Assembly: GCF_007993865.1 (NCBI RefSeq)
Contig: NZ_VIUH01000032.1
Coordinates: forward strand, 1-51,440
Origin: Pseudomonas sp. SJZ079
GTDB lineage: Bacteria; Pseudomonadota; Gammaproteobacteria; Pseudomonadales; Pseudomonadaceae
Direction: 5' to 3'
DNA length: 51,440 bases
Both the position numbers and the translations under genes were made by a program. Of the stretch, positions 16,577-24,596 are shown piece by piece (position 1 is the stretch's first letter; the number at the start of each line of letters is the position of its first letter). The notes under the pieces are model-generated. The model worked only from the letters and a program-made list of their open reading frames with translations, was not told the origin of the DNA and searched no databases.

Positions 16577-18451
16577 ATGTATACGCTCCGTCGCGTCCTG
16601 TATGGGGCCTTGGCGATACTGACTACCGGGATTGCCATCGGCCTGTACTTTATTGCCTATCCCAACCTGCCTAACTACCAGAAACCCGAGAGACTTCACT
16701 ACCTTGACCAATGGAGTGATGAGGCGCGGCAGACCTTTTACTACACACCGCAAGGGACCCAAGTTAAAGGTTTGCGCTATGACTGGTTCAGCGCCCTCGA
16801 GTTACCTTTAAGCACAAGCAAATTTGCCACCCCGGACTACTTGGCCCGCTTCGGTTTTCTGATTGACCCTCTGCAGCAACCCTCGGCGCTCAACCCGGCG
16901 AATCTGCCGGTGGGTTTTGCTCGGCATGAAGACAAAGAGACAGGTATTCACTATTTGGATATCAGCTGCGCGGCTTGCCACACCGGTGAGTTGCGCTACA
17001 AAGGCCAGGTCGTTCGGATCGACGGCGGGTCTGCCCTGCATTCGCTCGCCTCGACCGTGCCAACCCTAAGAGGCGGCAGCTTTGGCCAATCACTTGGCAT
17101 GAGCATGGCGTTCACCTACTACAACCCCTTGAAGTTCAGGCGCTTCGCCAAAGAAGTACTTGCCGAGAACTACCCCGAGGGACGCGATCGACTGCGCCAT
17201 GACTTTAAAGTCGTCCTCGATCGCCTGTTAGGCACAGCCTATAACGACTGGGACCGTGGCCTCTATCCGACAGAAGAAGGCTTCGGCAGGACCGATGCCT
17301 TTGGGCGCATCGCTAACAGCGTGTTCGGTGACGCCATAGACCCCAGTAACTACCGCAAGGCCAACGCCCCCGTGAGTTACCCCCAGGTCTGGGATATCTG
17401 GAAGTTCGACTGGGTCCAGTGGAACGGCTCTGCCATGCAACCCATGGCGCGTAATGTCGGCGAAGCTCTAGGTGTTGGCGCGACGCTACGTCTCATGCAG
17501 CCGAACGGCCAGCCGGTAGCAGAAGCCGAGCGCTATGCTTCCAGCGTGCGTCTACGTGATTTGTACACCCTCGAGGAAACCCTCAAAGAGTTAAAGCCGC
17601 CCTACTGGCCAGAACAGATCTTCGGTCCCATTGACCTGCAACTTGCAAGTCAGGGGCGTGCCCTGTTCAACGAGAACTGCGCCTATTGCCACGCCCCAGA
17701 CCCCAAACCCAGAAATGAACGGCTGGCACCGGCGCGCGACCCCGAGTGGCGCATGCGCATTGTACCGACCCGTATCGTTGGTACGGATCCCACTACCGCG
17801 GACAATATCGCCGACCATCGCTTCGATATCAGCAAGCTGGGCTGGACTGACGCCGAGTTAAGCAAACTGGATGTCCGGCTCTTCGGTTCGACAGTCGATG
17901 AAGTTGATCCACGCAGTATTTCCAGCGCGAAAGGCTTGGCCTATGTGACAGCCTACGTGGAAAACCGCGCCTATCAGGACACCGGCATCCAGCCCCGCGA
18001 ACGCTGGCGTATGGATGGCTACGGCTTGCCTATCGGTGTGCAAGAAAAGCGCGGCTACAAAGCTCGGCCGTTGCACGGTATCTGGGCAACCCCACCGTTT
18101 CTGCATAACGGCTCGGTACCCACGCTATTTCAACTTCTGTCACCCGTTGCAGAACGACAGGCTCAATTCTGGACCGGAAATTTCGAGTTCAACCCCAAAC
18201 AAATCGGCTTCAACACTGAACAGTTCCCCGGCGGTTTTTTGTTCGATACCACTATTACCGGCAACAGCAACCGCGGTCATGAGTTCAGGGCAGGCTGCCG
18301 CGATGAGGGCGTGATCGGACGCGCGCTGCAACCTGAAGAACGCTGGGCGCTGGTCGAGTACCTCAAGATGTTGGGCAATCTGGAACTCGAAAAACAGCTC
18401 AAACCAATCAAGGCGAAGCCCTGGAATCCAGGCCCCAAGTGCCAAGGTTAA
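16577..18451 (+). CDS. RoxA-like dihaem c-type cytochrome
   Basis: Dihaem cytochrome c of 624 aa, anchored by an uncleaved N-terminal helix (about residues 8-28) with the rest periplasmic. Haem motifs are CAACH (131-135) and CAYCH (368-372). The region GIWATPPFLHNGSVPTLF near residue 510 is a hallmark of the RoxA/MauG-related dihaem peroxidase-like superfamily. RoxA cleaves polyisoprene, but most homologues have no known substrate, so I call only the family. The start has AAGGAAG upstream. The next gene, 81 bp downstream, encodes another membrane-anchored haem protein of catalase fold. The two may form one oxygen- or peroxide-using periplasmic module (inference). Confidence 0.75.
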   Translation: MYTLRRVLYGALAILTTGIAIGLYFIAYPNLPNYQKPERLHYLDQWSDEARQTFYYTPQGTQVKGLRYDWFSALELPLSTSKFATPDYLARFGFLIDPLQQPSALNPANLPVGFARHEDKETGIHYLDISCAACHTGELRYKGQVVRIDGGSALHSLASTVPTLRGGSFGQSLGMSMAFTYYNPLKFRRFAKEVLAENYPEGRDRLRHDFKVVLDRLLGTAYNDWDRGLYPTEEGFGRTDAFGRIANSVFGDAIDPSNYRKANAPVSYPQVWDIWKFDWVQWNGSAMQPMARNVGEALGVGATLRLMQPNGQPVAEAERYASSVRLRDLYTLEETLKELKPPYWPEQIFGPIDLQLASQGRALFNENCAYCHAPDPKPRNERLAPARDPEWRMRIVPTRIVGTDPTTADNIADHRFDISKLGWTDAELSKLDVRLFGSTVDEVDPRSISSAKGLAYVTAYVENRAYQDTGIQPRERWRMDGYGLPIGVQEKRGYKARPLHGIWATPPFLHNGSVPTLFQLLSPVAERQAQFWTGNFEFNPKQIGFNTEQFPGGFLFDTTITGNSNRGHEFRAGCRDEGVIGRALQPEERWALVEYLKMLGNLELEKQLKPIKAKPWNPGPKCQG

Positions 18452-18532
18452 GCGAGCCCAATGCAGTAGCAGGCTTAAGCGCAGGAACCAAGGAAAACTC
18501 AGTTATAACAATAATCAACAAGGACTTGCTCA

Positions 18533-19681
18533 ATGCTCAAACGACTCTGGCTCTGGCTCGGCCGTTTACTCGGCAAACTTCTGCTACTTCTGTTGGCAGT
18601 AGGCCTTGGCAGCTGGGGCGCGGGTACCGCCTACTACAGCTGGAAGTTCTCGGGACCGGTCGCCACTGAAGAACAAATCCCTCCAGGTGAAGCGGCACTC
18701 ACACAAGGCATCATTGAGGACGCTATCCGCATCGTCGAGCAACACCGCGATAACACCCGAGTCCTGCGTGACGCCCATGCCAAAGCACATGGCTGCGTCA
18801 GAGCGCAGGTAACCGTATTACCTGACCTCGACAATAGCCTTCGGCATGGCGTGCTTAGCCAACCAGGGAAAACCTGGCAAGCCTGGATGCGTTTGTCCAA
18901 TGGCAACGCCTACCCGCAGTTCGACCGTATTCGTGATGCCCGCGGCATGGCCCTCAAGCTTCTCGATGTGCCGGGTGAAAAGCTCACCGCGGATGCCCAG
19001 CACGCAACTGAACAAGACTTCGTCATGTTCAACCACCCCGCGTTCTTCGTGCGCGACGTCGCCGAATACAAAAGCAACTTTGCCGCACAGGCTGATGGCA
19101 AGCAAATACTGGCCTTCTTCCCAGGCTGGGACCCACGCAACTGGGAAATCCGCCATCTGATTATTGCCCTGAAAACCTTGGCGCCGGCGCCCGAAAGCCC
19201 GGTTGCGACCAGCTACAACTCCATCGCCCCCTTCAAACTGGGTCCGTACAACATCAAGTATCGAGTCATTCCTGCGCCAGAGAACTGCCCGACGTATGAA
19301 TTGCCGGCTGGCAATCAGGACCTTCCGAATTTCCTGCGCAGTGCGCTACACCGACAACTCTCGCTCGATCGTGCACCCGCCTGCTTTGCTCTACAAATTC
19401 AACGGCAAGACCCAGCCCACTACATGCCGATAGAAGACCCCAGCGTGGAATGGGACCAGACCCTCTCTCCTTTTGAAACGGTGGCCACCATCCAGCTACC
19501 CGCTCAAGACTTTGATAGCACTGAGCAAAATCTATTCTGCGACAACCTCTCGTTCAACCCCTGGCATTCGCTGCCCGCTCACCGCCCCATCGGAGGAATA
19601 AATCGCTTGAGGAAGGCGGTTTATCAGGCCGTCAGCGTTTATCGACATGAGCGGAATCAGGGCAATGCCAAGAACAAATGA
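18533..19681 (+). CDS. membrane-anchored catalase-family haem protein
   Basis: Protein of 382 aa with an N-terminal membrane helix (about 14-35) and a reduced catalase core. Candidate active-site residues keep the catalase order: His82 in RDAHAKAHG, Asn167 in FNHPAFFVRDV, and proximal Tyr228 in SYNSIAPFKLG, matching the catalase SYxDTQxHRxG element with the TQ/H positions changed. It is shorter than true catalases and lacks their C-terminal parts, like the SrpA-type and lipoxygenase-linked members. It may dispose of peroxide or rearrange lipid hydroperoxides in the periplasm. AAGGAC precedes the ATG. It is probably co-transcribed with the dihaem cytochrome. Confidence 0.8.
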   Translation: MLKRLWLWLGRLLGKLLLLLLAVGLGSWGAGTAYYSWKFSGPVATEEQIPPGEAALTQGIIEDAIRIVEQHRDNTRVLRDAHAKAHGCVRAQVTVLPDLDNSLRHGVLSQPGKTWQAWMRLSNGNAYPQFDRIRDARGMALKLLDVPGEKLTADAQHATEQDFVMFNHPAFFVRDVAEYKSNFAAQADGKQILAFFPGWDPRNWEIRHLIIALKTLAPAPESPVATSYNSIAPFKLGPYNIKYRVIPAPENCPTYELPAGNQDLPNFLRSALHRQLSLDRAPACFALQIQRQDPAHYMPIEDPSVEWDQTLSPFETVATIQLPAQDFDSTEQNLFCDNLSFNPWHSLPAHRPIGGINRLRKAVYQAVSVYRHERNQGNAKNK

Positions 19682-19840
19682 AGAGACGTTCTGCTCAGGC
19701 GTGACACGTGCCGCGCCGAAGCCCGAGTGAATCAGCGAGACCACGCATCTCGTCACGATGGGTAAAGCGTAACTCGAACTGGTAAGATCCCCTCTCATCA
19801 AAGTGCTGTTTGCAGCAACGTAACTTCAGAGAGAAATGCC

Positions 19841-20197
19841 TTGGAACTGTTCAAAGAGTTTATGTTCGAGGCCGCACACCGACTCCCTCATGTGCCCGAA
19901 GGGCATAAATGTGGGCGGTTGCATGGCCATTCGTTTCGCGTAGCCATCTACATAGAGGGTGAGGTTGACCCCTACACCGGCTGGATTCGTGATTTTTCTG
20001 AAATAAAAGCGATCTTCATGCCGCTTTATGAACAACTAGACCATAACTACTTGAACGAGATTCCTGGCCTGGAAAACCCTACCAGCGAAATCATCGCAAA
20101 GTGGATCTGGCAGCAGCTCAAACCTCTTCTGCCTGAACTTTCTCGCATCCGCATCCACGAGACCTGTACCAGCGGATGCGAATACCGCGGCGATTGA
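19841..20197 (+). CDS. queD: 6-carboxytetrahydropterin synthase QueD
   Basis: Converts 7,8-dihydroneopterin triphosphate to 6-carboxy-tetrahydropterin in queuosine biosynthesis. It has 118 aa. Zinc ligands are His13 (AAHRLPH), His28 and His30 (LHGHSF), with catalytic Cys24 (KCGRLHGH). Later RDFSEIK and LDHNYLN, and ETCTSGCEYRG at the end, match the family. The start is TTG at 19841, giving MELFKEF as in other Pseudomonas homologues; the ATG five bases upstream is out of frame. GAGAG lies about 8 bases before it. A TTG start suggests low expression. Confidence 0.9.
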   Translation: MELFKEFMFEAAHRLPHVPEGHKCGRLHGHSFRVAIYIEGEVDPYTGWIRDFSEIKAIFMPLYEQLDHNYLNEIPGLENPTSEIIAKWIWQQLKPLLPELSRIRIHETCTSGCEYRGD

Positions 20198-20590
20198 ATT
20201 CTGTTAGCAAAAAGCCACGCTTCAGCCGAGCGAAGGCGTTTTCTACCAAATGCCGATTCCGGCAAAGCCCCCGACACCCACACCTTTACTGGCCAGGATC
20301 TTTCGGACCAGCAGATCAAGTGCCTGGATAGCGGTGCACCAACAACAGGCCGGCTGGCCGCTAGGGGAACTTCACGCCGCTTAGTGAGCGCCCCGCCTCA
20401 CGACTTCGAGCATAGGACAGCGCACCCTGAGCGGCTCGCTCGCAATGGCTCAGGCCCTCAAAGGGGCACAGGTCAGCGGACACGCCATAAAAAACGCGAC
20501 CGAAGTCGCGTTGCGATAGGGATTTAACCTTCAGCCGTAGCTACCTGGACCGCAGGTAAACCTCGCACACAGGCGAATCGCAGAAAAACG
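20198..20590. other. intergenic region between queD and exaC
   Basis: No gene is visible in these roughly 390 bases between convergent queD and exaC. The only recognisable structure is the terminator at 20489-20512 described separately. Open frames crossing it are short and lack a ribosome binding site. Confidence 0.5.
20489..20512 (-). terminator. rho-independent terminator, UUCG loop
   Basis: On the minus strand AACGCGAC-TTCG-GTCGCGTT is followed by a run of T. The 8-bp stem closed by a UUCG tetraloop is a strong intrinsic terminator. It lies 120 bases beyond exaC and behind a first terminator, so it acts as a backup or marks the end of a lost gene. Confidence 0.85.
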
Positions 20591-20618
20591 CCCAACGCAC
20601 GGGAGCGCGTGCGTTGGG
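20586..20618 (-). terminator. rho-independent terminator of exaC
   Basis: Ten-bp perfect stem CCCAACGCAC / GTGCGTTGGG (20591-20600, 20609-20618; loop 8) with a five-T tract after it on the minus strand, 14 bases beyond the exaC stop. Confidence 0.85.
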
Positions 20619-20632
20619 GGCATAGCCTGCAA

Positions 20633-22153
20633 TCAGAAAAAGCCCAGCGGGTTGGTGTCGTAGCTGATCAACAGGTTCTTGGTCTGCTGATAGTGGTCGA
20701 GCATCATCTTGTGGGTCTCGCGACCGACGCCGGACTTCTTGTAACCACCGAACGCGGCGTGCGCCGGGTACAGGTGGTAGCAGTTGGTCCACACGCGACC
20801 GGCCTTGATCGCCCGGCCCATGCGGTAGGCGCGGTTGATGTCGCGGGTCCACAGGCCGGCGCCGAGGCCGAACTCGGTGTCGTTGGCAATCGCCAGGGCT
20901 TCGGCTTCATCCTTGAAGGTGGTCACGCCGACCACCGGGCCGAAGATTTCCTCCTGGAACACGCGCATCTTGTTGTTGCCCTTGAGCAGGGTCGGCTGGA
21001 TGTAGTAACCACCGGCCAGGTCGCCTTCCAGGCGCTCCGCGGCGCCGCCGGTGAGCAGCTCGGCGCCTTCCTGCTGGGCGATTTCCAGGTAGCTCAGGAT
21101 CTTGTCGTACTGCTGTTCGGACGCCTGAGCACCGACCATGGTCTCGGTGTCCAGCGGGTCGCCGCGCTTGATCTGTTTGATCTTCTTCATCACCTCGGCC
21201 ATGAACGCCGGGTAGATCGACTCCTGCACCAGTGCCCGCGATGGGCAGGTGCACACCTCACCCTGGTTGAAGAACGCCAGCACCAGGCCTTCGGCGGCCT
21301 TCTCAATGAACTCCGGCTCGGCCTGCATGATGTCCTCGAAGAAGATGTTCGGCGACTTGCCGCCCAGCTCGACGGTGCTCGGAATGATGTTCTCGGCGGC
21401 GCACTTGAGAATGTGCGAACCCACCGGGGTGGAGCCGGTGAAGGCGATCTTGGCGATGCGCTTGCTGGTGGCCAGGGCTTCACCGGCTTCGCGACCAAAG
21501 CCCTGGACCACGTTGAGCACGCCCGGCGGCAGCAAATCACCAATCAGCTCCATCAGCACACTAATCGACAGCGGCGTCTGTTCAGCTGGCTTCAAGATCA
21601 CGCAGTTGCCGGCGGCCAGGGCAGGAGCCAGTTTCCAGGCGGCCATCAGCAGCGGGAAGTTCCACGGGATGATCTGCCCGACCACGCCCAGCGGTTCGTG
21701 GAAGTGATAGGCGGCGGTGTGTTCGTCGATCTCGGCGGCGCTGCCTTCCTGGGCACGGATGCAACCGGCGTAGTAACGGAAGTGATCGGCGGCCAGCGGC
21801 ACGTCGGCGTTGAGGGTCTCACGCACGGCCTTGCCGTTGTCCCAGGTTTCGGCCACGGCCAGCAGCTCGAGGTTGGCCTCGATGCGGTCGGCAATTTTCA
21901 GCAGCACCAAGGAACGGTTCTGCACCGAGGTCTTGCCCCAGGCATCGGCGGCGGCATGGGCGGCATCCAGGGCCAACTCGATATCTTCGCTGCCGGAGCG
22001 AGGAAACTCACCGATCAGCGAGGCATCGACCGGGCTGGTGTTGCTGAAGTACTGCCCCTTGAGCGGCGCGACAAACTCGCCACCGATGAAGTTGCCGTAG
22101 CGCGGCTTGAGGTTGATAACTGCGCCTGGAGTTCCGGGTTTAGCGTAAATCAT
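20633..22153 (-). CDS. exaC: NAD-dependent aldehyde dehydrogenase ExaC
   Basis: Oxidises the aldehyde produced by the quinoprotein alcohol dehydrogenase to the acid with NAD, in the cytoplasm. Length is 506 aa, the same as I recall for P. aeruginosa ExaC. PWNFP (163-167), FTGSTPVG (238-245), VELGGKSPN with general base Glu262, and NQGEVCTCPSR with catalytic Cys301 are all present. The ATG at 22153 follows AGAGAGGG; the open frame extends 18 codons further, but IYAKPGTPG is the conserved start. It lies 328 bp after pedH on the same strand and has its own upstream regulatory motif at 22266-22281. Confidence 0.93.
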   Translation of the reverse strand: MIYAKPGTPGAVINLKPRYGNFIGGEFVAPLKGQYFSNTSPVDASLIGEFPRSGSEDIELALDAAHAAADAWGKTSVQNRSLVLLKIADRIEANLELLAVAETWDNGKAVRETLNADVPLAADHFRYYAGCIRAQEGSAAEIDEHTAAYHFHEPLGVVGQIIPWNFPLLMAAWKLAPALAAGNCVILKPAEQTPLSISVLMELIGDLLPPGVLNVVQGFGREAGEALATSKRIAKIAFTGSTPVGSHILKCAAENIIPSTVELGGKSPNIFFEDIMQAEPEFIEKAAEGLVLAFFNQGEVCTCPSRALVQESIYPAFMAEVMKKIKQIKRGDPLDTETMVGAQASEQQYDKILSYLEIAQQEGAELLTGGAAERLEGDLAGGYYIQPTLLKGNNKMRVFQEEIFGPVVGVTTFKDEAEALAIANDTEFGLGAGLWTRDINRAYRMGRAIKAGRVWTNCYHLYPAHAAFGGYKKSGVGRETHKMMLDHYQQTKNLLISYDTNPLGFF

Positions 22154-22265
22154 GGTGGTGCCCTCTCTTGTTTGTCGGAGCCTGCCCGTGGACGTGGAAC
22201 AGGTCATGGTTCGATATTAGGAAGTCGCCGCGCCGGCCGGTATGCGCCCATGGCAGCAATCACCT

Positions 22266-22281
22266 CATCATTTGGTAGTAG
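22266..22281 (-). promoter_or_regulatory. ped-regulon motif upstream of exaC
   Basis: Read towards exaC the sequence is CTACTACCAAATGATG, 112 bases before the start codon. It matches the motif found upstream of pedH, pedF, two plus-strand units and the FIST gene. The rest of the 22154-22481 gap holds only the pedH hairpin. Confidence 0.65.
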
Positions 22282-22428
22282 AGGCGTTCATGAGCTGTAC
22301 GGGACGTGTGCGGGCTAGCGGTGGCTGCCAACGGACCCTTCAGCCTAGCTGCTGATGGCAATCTGTGTGGGCGCTCGGGATCGGCAGCCAACCTGGCGCG
22401 CCGCATCGGCAAAGGCCGGCTGAAACGA

Positions 22429-22455
22429 CGATGGCCGGTCAAGGACCGGCCATCG
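22429..22455 (-). terminator. hairpin after pedH
   Basis: Perfect 12-bp stem CGATGGCCGGTC / GACCGGCCATCG with a 3-base loop, 26 bases past the pedH stop. The following T tract is short (TCGTTT), so termination may be partial and allow some read-through into exaC. Confidence 0.65.
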
Positions 22456-22481
22456 ATTCACACAGGGTCAGACAGTAGCGA

Positions 22482-24257
22482 TCAGTGCTTGGCCACCAGA
22501 TCCTTCGGCAGCTTGAAGGTCCAGAGCATGCCGCCCTGGTTGAAGTTCTTCACCCGCTTGGCCACTTCGCCACCCCACAGCGGCACCGCGCCACCCCAGC
22601 CGGACAACACCGAGACGTACTGCTCGCCATCCATTTCCCAGGTCACAGGCGAGCCGAGCACGCCGGAACCGGTCTGGAACTCCCAGACCTTGTCGCCGGT
22701 CTTGGCATTGAAGGCCTGCAGGAAACCTTCCGGGTTGCCGGTGAACACCAGGTTGCCCTTGGTGGTCATCACCCCACCCCAGAGCGGTGCATAGTTCTTC
22801 TGGCGCCAGACTTCCTTGCCGGTTTTCGGGTCGATGGCGCGCAACACGCCGATGTAGTCCTCGTTCAGCGGCTTGATGGTGAAGCCGGAACCCAGGTAGG
22901 CCGCGCCCTTCTTGTAGGCGATGTCCTCGTTCCAGATGTCCATGCCCCACTCGTTGGACGGCACGTAGAACAACCCGGTGTCCTGGCTGTAGGCCATCGG
23001 CATCCAGTTCTTCGCCCCGAGGAAGGCCGGTGCGGAGAACACGCTCTTGCCCTTGTCGGCGCCACTCGGTGCGCCCGGACGGTTGCTGTCGTCGTAGATC
23101 GGTCGGCCATTCTTGTCCAGGCCCTTGGCCCAGGTGATCTTGTCGACGAAGGGGAAGCCACGGATGAACTTGCCGTTGGTGCGGTCGAGCACATAGAAGA
23201 AGCCGTTGCGGTCGGCGGTGGCCGCGGCCTTGATGGTCTTGCCGCCTTCCTGGTAGTTGAAGGAGACCAGTTCGTTCACCCCGTCGAAGTCCCAACCGTC
23301 GTGCGGGGTGGTCTGGAAGTGCCAGGTGATGCTGCCGTCGTCCGGATTGAGCGCCAGGCGCGAGGACGAGTAGAGGTTGTCGCCGGGGCGCAGGTGCGAG
23401 TTCCACGGCGCCGGGTTGCCGGTGCCGAACAGCAGCAGGTTGGTTTCCGGATCGTAGTAGCCGCCCAGCCAGGGCGCCGCGCCGCCGGTCTTCCACAAGT
23501 CGCCCGGCCAGGTCTTGCCGGCTTCGCCGCCGGAGATGCCGTTCTCGATCTTCTTGCCGTCCTTGTAGACGTAGCCCATGTGGCCTTCGACAGTCGGACG
23601 GGTCCACAGCAGCTCGCCGTTCTTCGGGTCGTAGGCCTCGATCTTGCCGACCACGCCGAACTCGCCACCGGACACCCCGGTGATCAGCTTGCCGTTGACC
23701 ACCAGCGGCGCCGCGGTGATCGAGTAACCCGCCTTGTGGTCGGCGACGTTCTTGCGCCACACCACCTTGCCGGTGTCCTTGTTCAACGCGACCAGCTTGG
23801 CGTCCAGGGTGCCGAAGATCACCAGGTCGCCGTACAGCGCCACGCCACGGTTGATCACGTCACAGCACGGGCGGATGTCATCGGGCAGGCGTGCGTCGTA
23901 CTGCCAAAGCTCCTTGCCGGTGCGCGCATCCACCGCGAACACCCGCGAATAGGACGCGGTGACGTACATCACGCCATCCTTGATCAGTGGCTGGGCCTGC
24001 TGGCCGCGCTGCTTCTCGCCACCGAAGGACAGGGTCCAGACCGGGCGCAGATCCTTGACGTTGTCGGTAGTGAGGATACTCAGCGGGCTGTAACGCTGCC
24101 CTTGCAGACCCATACCGTTGGTGACGATCTGGTCCGTGGTTTTCACGTCGTCGAGGATCTCCTGGTCGGTCACGGCCCAAGCCGAGACTCCAGGCAAGAG
24201 CATCGCGGCACACAGTGCACTGAGAACGAAGGGCTTACGAAAACCGGAGTGTTTCAT
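22482..24257 (-). CDS. pedH: PQQ-dependent alcohol dehydrogenase, lanthanide type (PedH)
   Basis: Periplasmic quinoprotein oxidising primary alcohols and some aldehydes, passing electrons to cytochrome c-550. It has 591 aa with a signal peptide ending at about residue 28 (VSAWA). Eight-bladed propeller Trp-docking repeats are visible. Active-site residues are the vicinal disulfide Cys131-Cys132 (RPCCDV), metal ligands Glu199 (GGEFG) and Asn281 (GTGNPAPWN), and catalytic Asp323 in HDGWDFDG. The residue two after it is Asp325. Calcium enzymes (MxaF, ExaA/PedE) have Ala or Ser there, while lanthanide enzymes (XoxF, PedH) have Asp. This, plus length and overall resemblance to P. putida PedH, makes it a rare-earth-dependent enzyme. 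AGAGG precedes the ATG. Confidence 0.9.
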   Translation of the reverse strand: MKHSGFRKPFVLSALCAAMLLPGVSAWAVTDQEILDDVKTTDQIVTNGMGLQGQRYSPLSILTTDNVKDLRPVWTLSFGGEKQRGQQAQPLIKDGVMYVTASYSRVFAVDARTGKELWQYDARLPDDIRPCCDVINRGVALYGDLVIFGTLDAKLVALNKDTGKVVWRKNVADHKAGYSITAAPLVVNGKLITGVSGGEFGVVGKIEAYDPKNGELLWTRPTVEGHMGYVYKDGKKIENGISGGEAGKTWPGDLWKTGGAAPWLGGYYDPETNLLLFGTGNPAPWNSHLRPGDNLYSSSRLALNPDDGSITWHFQTTPHDGWDFDGVNELVSFNYQEGGKTIKAAATADRNGFFYVLDRTNGKFIRGFPFVDKITWAKGLDKNGRPIYDDSNRPGAPSGADKGKSVFSAPAFLGAKNWMPMAYSQDTGLFYVPSNEWGMDIWNEDIAYKKGAAYLGSGFTIKPLNEDYIGVLRAIDPKTGKEVWRQKNYAPLWGGVMTTKGNLVFTGNPEGFLQAFNAKTGDKVWEFQTGSGVLGSPVTWEMDGEQYVSVLSGWGGAVPLWGGEVAKRVKNFNQGGMLWTFKLPKDLVAKH

Positions 24258-24366
24258 TGCGGCTACCTCTGCGGGTTAATTGTTATCGCCGGGAGCTTTT
24301 CCCGATCTAGCGCAGATTCTTCGCCGCATGGCGCAGCACAACAATTGGCCGCAGTGCCGAATTTAG

Positions 24367-24383
24367 TACTCCCTTGGTAGCAA
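24367..24383 (-). promoter_or_regulatory. ped-regulon motif upstream of pedH
   Basis: On the minus strand TTGCTACCAAGGGAGTA, 109 bases before the pedH start codon, is a member of the shared 17-bp motif set. It lies in the 339-bp divergent gap with the solute-binding-protein gene at 24597 and could also influence that gene. Confidence 0.65.
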
Positions 24384-24596
24384 TACTGCATTGCCCACGG
24401 TTGCACTGCACCAGTGGCAGAGGCCCCGCCCGCGCAGCACTGCGGTGGTCTTCGGCCGCTCACAGTGAAGACGCAGCCAGAGAAAAACAGCCCCGCGCAA
24501 GCGACTTAAGTGGCACTCCGACCACCTGAAAAGAGCATACCCAGTAGCCCCCGCAGCGTTTAGAAAGTGACACCCTCACGCTAAGGAGAAAGCCCC

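Noticed and set aside
20609..22318. 569-codon plus-strand frame opposite exaC
   Set aside because: Antisense shadow of the aldehyde dehydrogenase, with no recognisable motif.
22485..24380. 631-codon open frame on the plus strand opposite pedH
   Set aside because: It is the antisense shadow of a GC-rich gene; composition is Val/Gly/Ala/Arg-rich without domains, and pedH on the other strand is unmistakable.
24258..24596. Sigma-54 promoter for pedH or the divergent gene
   Set aside because: I looked for GG-N10-GC with the TGGC/TTGC context and found no convincing match.
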